A stretch of DNA of 64,000 bases from Lytechinus pictus (lineage: Eukaryota; Echinodermata; Echinoidea; Temnopleuroida; Toxopneustidae), in the NCBI RefSeq assembly GCF_037042905.1, contig NC_087245.1, forward strand, positions 6,835,501 to 6,899,500. The letters are read 5' to 3'. Shown piece by piece: positions 56,338 through 64,000 of the stretch (the stretch's first letter is position 1; each line of letters starts with the position of its first letter). The notes beneath the pieces were generated by a model. It was not told the origin of the DNA. It searched no databases and was given only the letters and a program-made list of their open reading frames with translations. The position numbers were made by a program, and so were the translations under genes.

Positions 56338-57011
56338 AAATGAATGCGAGCGCGAAGCGCTAGCTGAAAACTTTTTTAATGATGAAATGAAAAGGACATT
56401 TTCAGTTGTAAGATTTATAGAATATTTTCAGCTTGTGCTTCTCGTTCGCATAAAAAAAACCTGTGAGGTCGGGATGCGTATATAACTAAACAGTGATGCG
56501 AAGCGCGAGCTCAATTTTTTTTATATACTGACTTAAGAATGACTCTATTAAGGCATAATTCCTATTCTAAAAGTTTTTCCTTTTTCTCTTCGTCTTTTTT
56601 TCTTTTTCTTTCCTTTTTTTTGCGCCACCATGGGGGGGGGGCAAAAACTTTGCCCCCTGAATCGACCTATGTATATTGACTTGAAAAACACTAACATTTT
56701 AAGGACTTATGTACGTGTGATCGATGGAGAGGATACACACCTCACTAATCAAATATTGCAAGCGCGTAGCGCCAGCTGAATTTGATATTAACCCCCTTTT
56801 CTGACCCTGAACAGGTACCTATCTCGCCAAACAAACTTCAAACTCGAGCACATTGATTTTTGTCTATTATCGTAAAAACGGGATATTTTAAATCAGCCGC
56901 ATTAATTTAACCTTTTTGGGCCGGAAATAAATTTCACTATAAACAGGCAATACGAGCAATGTTGCGCCCCCGGTCGAATATGAATTTGCATGGAGCCCCC
57001 TAAGTTCAAGG

Positions 57012-57350
57012 TCAATTTGGCTCACGTACATTAATGGGGAGATTGTTCCAGAGCTTCGGGGCAATAACTGAGAAGGATCTGTCACCGTAGTTGGTTTTAG
57101 TTCTTGGTCCGGGCAGCAGTTGAAGATGTGCAGTGGTGTGGGAGCGGAGACGTCTTGATGCGGATGAAACTGATGAGGATCGGAGGGAGGCGAGGTTCTG
57201 TAGATAAGAGGGAGCTTGATTATGGATACATTTGTAGACTAGAAGGAGAATTTTGTAGACAATGCGTTGCTGAACTGGTAACCAATGCAGAGAATTCATG
57301 ATTGGGGTGATGTGTTCATGATTTTAGTCCGGGTAACCAATCTGGCTGCT
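57012..57350 (-). mobile_element. LINE fragment: C-terminal reverse-transcriptase region
   Basis: The minus-strand frame reads NSLHWLPVQQRIVYKILLL, then KCIHNQAPSYLQNL and, further on, YGDRSFSVIAPKLWNNLPIN. These are hallmarks of the C-terminal end of CR1/Jockey-like LINE ORF2 proteins. An upstream TRTK...EHITP segment is joined by a one-base slip near 57325, so the copy is dead. The 3' tail is missing. Confidence 0.8.
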
Positions 57351-57475
57351 GTATTTATTTATTTATCCATTTATTCATTTTTTTATTTATGTTTGTTTAT
57401 TTATTCATTTATTTAAGTATTCATCAAATTATTCATAAATCTATTTTTTTTTAGTTTTGTCTTTATTTGTTAATT
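57345..57475. repeat. (TTTA)n simple repeat
   Basis: TATTTATTTATCCATTTATTCATTT type runs. Confidence 0.8.
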
Positions 57476-58555
57476 TTTTCATATATTCATCCATCTCTAT
57501 ATACGGTATTATTAATATCTATATTTGTTTATAGATTTCAAAATAATTTTCAATCTTTAATGTTTTTTTACCAAGATGAACTAAATATCTTACAATTTTA
57601 CATTTTTTACGAGAATTTATTTAATTTAATACACAAAGTAGATTTTAGGCCTACTGTCAAAAATATGCGTTCTGTTCTTAAAAAAGGAGCCGCACCAGCT
57701 AAAGTTACAAATGATAGGATCCATTTTAATAGGGTGTACCCCCCACTCCCTCGGTCTTCTTCAAGGAAAAGTCTGATATTGCCCATTCTTCTGACATCTT
57801 ACAGCATTCCAAACGAATCTTAATATCAATAGTTTTCGTTCAATGTCACGATACGATTGCGTAATTAATCAAGTCTCTTCATGAAATAAACAAACAGTTA
57901 ATTAAGAATGACTTTTGGACAACGCATGATTAAAACCACTTGGGTAAATATATGGTAATTATTCCAGGAAAGAAGGGCGGAATTAAGCGGATGCTGTAAC
58001 AAAACTGCACAAGATGGTATCATGATGTGAATTGTAAAAATAAAAGATAGTCTTTGGATGGCAGCATTTTGAATGATCATGATTATGTAGGAATTTCAAT
58101 TTATATTGATATGTATTAGATTTGTGTTTAATCTTAAAGTAAAAAAGCTTATTAAATGTCAATATCTCTTTTACGAAAATTATTGGCAAATCAGAGTCCA
58201 TATTGATTAATCACAATCAATTCAAGCAGAGTACCGACCTGGAATGACGTAGCAATATCTAAACTATTGATTATTCTTTCTTTAAAAAATACCCCAGAAA
58301 AGTGCATGCAGTAGAATCTCATAAACAGTTACTAACTCGATATTACAAATAAAGCGAATGGTCCGAATATTCGTTAATGCAAAGGTGAAATTTCGACAGT
58401 TCGTTATTTCGATAGTTCGATTGACTGAGAATGAAATAGGGTTCGTACACTTCATTAGTTCACTTCTTACTAACGAACCTTACTTCATTTCGGATAATTA
58501 TCGTAATTTAATATAGAGCTGAAATTGACTCTTTTTCAGATCGGAATATCAAATA
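57476..58555. other. Intergenic, no gene recognised
   Basis: A 118-codon plus frame (57467-57823) begins in low-complexity sequence and matches no family I know. Confidence 0.4.
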
Positions 58556-58559
58556 GTTT

Positions 58560-58750
58560 AAGCTCGCGCTTCACGCTCGCTTTGATTTTCACGATAAAAG
58601 GTGCATTTAGAATGCCTATATTCTAGGTCTAAATATAAAACACGAGCGTGCATGTTTATTCGGATACTCAACTTGTTCTCTATTTAAATCATTATCCATT
58701 TTCAGATCACAATATCAAAAATTTTCTGCTCGCGCTTTGTGCTCGCATTA
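58560..58750 (-). repeat. Inverted-orientation units of the GCGAGCGCG repeat
   Basis: AAGCTCGCGCTTCACGCTCGC at about 58560 and CTGCTCGCGCTTTGTGCTCG at about 58727 are reverse-complement cores. TCAGATCACAATATCAAAAA precedes the second, as expected for the reversed unit. Confidence 0.7.
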
Positions 58751-59990
58751 TCAATGTAGAAAGATCACCTATTATACTCATTCTTTTCATGATTTACAAA
58801 ACATGAAAAGAGAGTGTCCCGTTTTTAGGTCTAAATTTCGATTTTTTTTTCGAACATGGAAGAAATATTCTGAAACCCAGTATTCCATGAAAGTGTGGTC
58901 TAAAATTCGATGTATTTCAAAATCAGACTAGGTTCAATTCAACATAGAATTATCAGAATACCACAAGAAGAATGGAAAGGGTGTGTAATAGTGAGAAAAA
59001 TCAAAGGACTGGCAGTGCTTTCAACCCTATAAAACTATAACCGTACTCGGCCTATAAACGCCTGGAGCATATAATTTGAACCAATAACTCTTTAATTGAG
59101 AGACGGGAGTCAGAACCACAAAGCCACATGACACCTTCAGCTATTTTATTTCGTTTAGGAACATCTTTAAATATGTTTAATATTTTTTTATAATTGAGCA
59201 AACAGACCTTTTATCAAAAAATCAGACAAACGTTTAATTCACGGAGCTCTATCTGATACACAATAGTATTTTGGGGTCGGAAAGTATTTTTTTAAGGTTG
59301 TACTTTAAAGTAGCATGAAATTATCAACTGCGATTATAGATCGACAGAATGATTCTGCATTAAAATCCTCCGAATGTAACAGTATATTTCACCTCACATC
59401 TGAAATACATGTTTGCCCACGTTTGACCGCATGTGATCAATACCTAGGAAACAAAACACACATTTTGCAATTGTAATTGAAAGATGTGTAAAGTATAGTC
59501 CTAGAGGACGTAAAGAAGAAAATTCCGAACATGCTGTTGGAGTTCGTTCAAAATTTTCACCTTAATTAAGTCCCAATTAAGTAAGATTATCTTCAGGAAA
59601 TAAGTAGTATGATACCAATATAGTTTTATATCAATCTAAGGTCCATGATGGATAACCTCCAGAGGTTGCACTACTCTTACCCCACCTTGCAGAAAGGAGG
59701 TCGCTACCAGAATACCCCCGCATTCTTCAATCAACCCTTAGTAAAAATTTTAGGTATACAAGTATTTTCTGCAAAATTCGGTATAAAATCATTATCCATG
59801 GGACAGGACATTTCATTCGAAGCAAAGAATTACATATCAACCTCTCCTCGTTTACATATATTTGCATGGAGATTGATGCATGCCACACAATTGGTCAATG
59901 ACAATATTCGTGCCCAAATTTATGTTTGAAATTAAATTGTCTTTCATTTAAGTAAAAACATGGGATACGTTTTTGAGAATTGTTGCTATA
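58751..59990. other. Intergenic, nothing recognised
   Basis: AT-rich. A 94-codon plus frame (59645-59929) has no recognisable domain. Confidence 0.4.
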
Positions 59991-59994
59991 TTAT

Positions 59995-60178
59995 CAGGGG
60001 GCCGTTACATAAAGCTGTTCATAAGTTAAGAGTGACTTTAAGAACGACTGGTGGTCCGTTAATTTGGTAAATGATATAGACCATTAAATGTTCATTGGTG
60101 ATTATTTACGCGCAAGAGAGGTTCACCAGTCGTTCTTAAAGTCGCTCGTAACTTACAAACAACTTTATGAAACACCCA
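59995..60178. mobile_element. Foldback element (TAAGAACGACTGGT arms)
   Basis: The left arm (60001-60053) carries CATAAAGCTGTTCATAAGTT and TTTAAGAACGACTGGTG. The right arm (60124-60172) carries CACCAGTCGTTCTTAAAGTC and CAACTTTATGAAAC. About 50 bp pair imperfectly. A half copy lies at 15555-15645. Confidence 0.7.
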
Positions 60179-63100
60179 TCAGGTAGTCATTATAAATCCA
60201 TGTGCATCAGATTTTTCGAGTGATCCATCCGATATATTCCTAGCAAAATTACACTAAACTTATTAAGCTTCCTGCAGGGTATGATTCCCAAATTTTACGG
60301 CGCAACATTCCAAGATCGGAGTAATATAAGAAATTCACTAATATTTTGCATAGTGCAAGAACTGGACATCATTAGGCCTATAAGAATATTTTCATTACGT
60401 TATTCTTTCTAATTTCACCGATCGATTTTTTGCGACCCTCCACACAAGCCAGTCCTTTCCTGTTTTCTATTATTTTTCAATAAAGGCAAATACTTGACAT
60501 TAATACTTTGTTCATGATTACTTCTTCCTAATAGTTTTGTCTTTGTATGTTCTTTTTTTCATTCCTTCCTTCGTGTCCTTGTTCCTTCTTTACTGGGCTG
60601 GAATAAGATCCACCAGATCTTTAATGCCAGTCCACACTCGAAACCAGTACATGATTTTACTGCATTGTCGTTTTCTTTATTTTGTATTGTCGTTCTTTCT
60701 TGTCATTATGTAATTGATGAATTACTTGCATACAGATTATGTTTATCGAGTGAAATAAATGAATTTAATTGAGACTTAATTGTCTCAGAGTTTGTTGTTT
60801 TAAAATAGATGTAGATGTTTTATGTGTTATTCTAAAAAAATTGTTTGGTTGAAACCAACACGGCATGTATTTAGAGGTAACAATATCAAAGATCGCTTTC
60901 ACACAGAGACGGTATTTCTAGTCTGTCCAAAACTCGTCCGAGTCATCCCACTTAAAACTGAATCACGGGCTGACCCATGGGCTAAACCAACACGTCCGAC
61001 AACTCCTTGTAAAACAATGAAAATTTTCTGCCAATGAATACTTCATTTCAATCGTAAAATGTTTCTATTAAAATTATCAAATAAAACAAACATCGTTATA
61101 TGTTTAGATTGAAGTCAAGAAAAACATCAAGATGATAAACAGGTTTGGGGGAAATATAGCGATAAACTTCATTGAACCGTCTTTCAAAAATTGTCATCTG
61201 GACTGCATCCCTGTCAAATTATAGTGAAGTGATATATTTTTTGCTCTCCAATTATCTATATACTTCTATAAAAAGTAAGTAATCATATTAAAACTCACAT
61301 TGTTAATGGTTTCATCTTAAAAAAACTCTTTAAAATGTATTTCGTTCTCTATAGATATTGCGTTTAAGTTACAGAACACCAATCTCAATAATACACCTCA
61401 TCGGTATTTAAATATGAAAATAATCAAAACTATTAAGTGTGCAGGTTAAGTCCAAAGTCTATATGATATTACTTGACTGTTTAAAAGGTCAAAATTTTGT
61501 TTTTTAATGACAAATTAACAACTATTATTTATATATCATTAACACTGTGGTTATGGAATAATGTTCAGGATGATTGATGGGGGGGGGGATAACCTGTTAA
61601 ATAATGTTTTGACAATGATCAAATACAACCTTTACTCGACGAAAGACAAAACGTACGGTCATTAAATCGAAATACTATATGACCCTTGTATAGCACGTGG
61701 TATTATTTGCTGAGTTCGGCCAAATCTGCAGATATTGAGCTTCTGTTGACTTTATGGTATCACTTGGTTCTTTTGATTGTTACAGGAAAGAGACTTTGGA
61801 AATTTCGATCGGCAACTCAAACCATTTAAACCGTAAGTATGAATTAAATTATTTAATTTAAGTTGTGATACTGTGTAAGAAATATAAAACTATAGCTCTT
61901 CTCCGTTTATATCCTCTTTACTCAAATCAGCCAATACCATTTTTAAAGCTTCAGTATTGTTTTTTTCACACTTGATGACTCAATATCAGTGAGTTATTGC
62001 TAACTGAAACCTATAATTATACAAGTTATCGATTATTGTATAGTTGCACTGAAATTGTTAATAAACATTTCATTATCACGTCTATCATACTCTGTAATAT
62101 GTGCATTTGTTTGAATAGAGAGCAGTAATCACAATCACAACGCAGTGACATGTTGGTTCGAATCCCATTTCACGCACAATTCCCTCGGATATGTCTAAAA
62201 ATTGTTGTCTCAATTATTGCAATATTAATTAAAGCACAAACCCTCATTCATCTGGAAACCAGCTACGTATGATAAAAACTATGGGAGACTCACTTTGTCG
62301 CATATTTGTTGGATAAGCTGTGTTCTCAATTTGTTGGTCAAGTTAGAAAAAATTGTTAAACCCTTAATCTTGAGTGTTTTAATCAACAATGTGGTCAAAA
62401 GTTCGACATTCAGTTTGTTCAACCCTTATTGGTAAAATTATTTTGCCAACTGTTTCGTATGTTTAATAGAGTGCGCGATAATAAAACTACATTATGATAA
62501 CGGCTATAGTCATGCAAGTTGTACACCTGTCTATGTACTTTGTATTTTCCAGTTCTTGTATTGATTATTGTTACATCGTTACCGTGGCGACTATTGTTCA
62601 TCAAATACACCACCCAACAAAATGAACCCAATAACAATAAAAAACAACAAACAAACAAAATTAAAGTCAACTATTTTCTGCAGTTTTTTTCACTTATTAA
62701 AACTATTAGTTGATACATTGAACAATTCATTTTCAACTATTTCGGTGAACAATTCACTGTCAACTATTTCGGCAATATATTTCAAGAGTGAATGACAACA
62801 CTCACATCCAAAACCTGTGATTTTTTTAGTATCCACATCCGATCAAGTTCACGCACCCACTGTGTAATGATAATAATTAAATCAAGAACTAATAAGGACC
62901 AATATCCGTGAATATCCGAACATGTTACCAGCACCTATTGTTTTAAAAATATGGGTCTCAGTTTCCCATAGCCTTCAATAGTATTCAATTTAAACATGGT
63001 CTAAAAATTACTAAAAATTAATGAAATATCATATCATTGGAAATCTATACTGACACTTAATATAATTAATGCTTACGCAATCACTCATTATAATCTAAGA

Positions 63101-64000
63101 GACAACAGAAGAAATACATTTTTTAAAGAAACTAGCAAAACACAGCAATAATCGTGAGTAGAAATTTAAAAGATAATATCAGTAAGCACACGAATTCGTA
63201 CTGACATAAATATTAAATGAAATTAGCCTTTATAACATGTAAGATATATTCCTATTTTGTTTTATGAGAAAAAAATGTCACGAACTTTTTTCCGGGAGTA
63301 ATTCAGACATGTTCACATTCCCAGATTTTTTGACAAACCCGAAAATTTTGGTTAAAAATACCCAATTCATTTTGCATGAAATCTTGTTTTAACCAACAAT
63401 TCAGCGGTTTATATTTGAACCAACTTACAGGTTGGGTACAAAATTGTTGAGAGTGCAGGTGTTTATTCCAGTTCTTCATTACACAACGTATAAGAAACAT
63501 GCCCATTAAGATAGGCATTAATGATTGGATTTCTATTTTAAAGGAAAATTGAATCAGAATTGTTTTTACTTTTATAAAAAAAAATGTTATATTTGCAAGT
63601 TTGTAAAAAAAGTGATCTCGTATGCAAACATTTCAACGAGACATGTACGTGATTGGATAGTTATCACCTTGTAAAGAGTTACGATTTTAAAGTACAACTG
63701 TTTTATAAGGGCCCTTCATAAAGTCACTCATGAGCACTTCCGTTATGAGCCGCGGAATCAAGGGAGGGGGTGGAGAAGCTTAAGAACCCACCACGCAAAC
63801 CTGTACAAAAACGTGAAAATTACCATCGAAATTGTGATTATCTGAATGTAGAGAAAATAATGTTACTTTATCATTAATCCCGATGTAATGACATGATATT
63901 TTGGCAAACATAATTGTTAGAAAGATGACCTAATGTAACTTGATCGGAATTGGTCAGGAAGTTCAATATTGCACATTCATGACCTTGGTATCCTAAGTTC
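60179..64000. other. Right flank, no gene recognised
   Basis: AT-rich. 60580-60775 ends in GTGAAATAAATGAATTTAATTG and may be a LINE-type 3' tail, but without coding support. A G-run lies at about 61579-61588. Around 63700-63840, GGGCCCTTCATAAAGTCACTC and CTGTACAAAAACGTGAAAAT resemble the arms of foldback/MITE families found elsewhere in the window. Short frames show no recognisable domains. Confidence 0.4.

Larger units (their letters stand above)
52330..56800 (+). repeat. Array of GCGAGCGCGAAGCGCGAGC units
   Basis: The core, or a close variant, occurs near 52336, 52692, 52975, 53094, 53235, 53413, 54142, 54437, 54668, 54777, 55001, 55113, 55725, 56346, 56495 and 56757. It is usually preceded by AATAATGC or AATCAAAT and followed by TGAAAATTTTTGATATTCAGACC, then GGACATTTTAAG and GTATCTCAC. 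The units lie about 110-130 bp apart where uninterrupted. TTAA foldback elements (53533-54135, 55835-56337) and G-run units are inserted among them. No coding capacity. Confidence 0.75.

Noticed and set aside
57467..57823. 118-codon plus frame
   Set aside because: It begins in TTTA-rich low-complexity sequence and has no domain.
59645..59929. 94-codon plus frame with a reasonable composition
   Set aside because: No domain and no flanking exon. Considered as a lone exon but unsupported.
62419..62670. Minus frame starting with a hydrophobic segment
   Set aside because: Looks like a signal or membrane segment but has no conserved continuation and no splice context; probably chance in AT-rich DNA.
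1..64000. CRISPR arrays, bacterial operons, rRNA genes or an undescribed multi-gene system
   Set aside because: The window is clearly eukaryotic with two intron-rich transporter genes. The regular repeats are dispersed or simple repeats and not spacer arrays, and no cluster of unknown genes is visible.

Overview
This window is eukaryotic, intron-rich and AT-rich, full of short interspersed repeats, foldback elements and G/C homopolymer runs. It resembles a marine invertebrate deuterostome, most likely an echinoderm such as a sea urchin. That guess rests on repeat style and on the proteins found; no species marker is visible. There are no bacterial features, rRNA genes or CRISPR arrays.

Two protein-coding genes can be assembled with confidence. 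Both encode organic anion transporting polypeptides (OATP/SLCO family, closest in sequence feel to the SLCO4 subgroup), and they lie head to head. Gene 1 is on the minus strand, with eleven coding exons from 31916 down to 21715 (about 717 residues). Gene 2 is on the plus strand, with eleven coding exons from 39441 to 48554 (about 740 residues). Every intron sits at the same place and phase in both genes, and four exons have identical lengths (100, 122, 196 and 65 bp), so they are a tandem-inverted duplication. Both keep the 12-membrane-segment layout, the family signature before segment 6 and a ten-cysteine Kazal-like extracellular loop. The products should be plasma-membrane exchangers for large amphipathic organic anions.

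The left flank (1-21.7 kb) has no recognisable gene. It holds: a foldback element at 704-1286; a repeat with direct-repeat nuclear-receptor-like motifs (4.0-4.4 kb); two copies of a long non-coding repeat (4.9-6.4 and 16.3-17.8 kb); TTAA-flanked foldback elements (8.4-8.9 and 14.9-15.5 kb); a TA-flanked element (10.2-11.0 kb); a LINE tail (13.6-14.1 kb); a perfect 26-bp hairpin (14.36 kb); and a tRNA-derived SINE (20.4-20.7 kb). The introns contain LINE, MITE, tRNA-like and inverted-repeat insertions.

The shared upstream region (31.9-39.4 kb) has SINE fragments and simple repeats, and presumably both promoters and 5' exons, which I could not locate. The right flank (48.6-64 kb) has a probable gene 2 3'UTR. 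It is followed by nested TTAA foldback elements inside a dispersed or tandem array built around a GCGAGCGCGAAGCGCGAGC core (52.3-56.8 kb, reversed at 58.6 kb), then a LINE reverse-transcriptase tail at 57.0-57.3 kb. The last 6 kb are mostly featureless.
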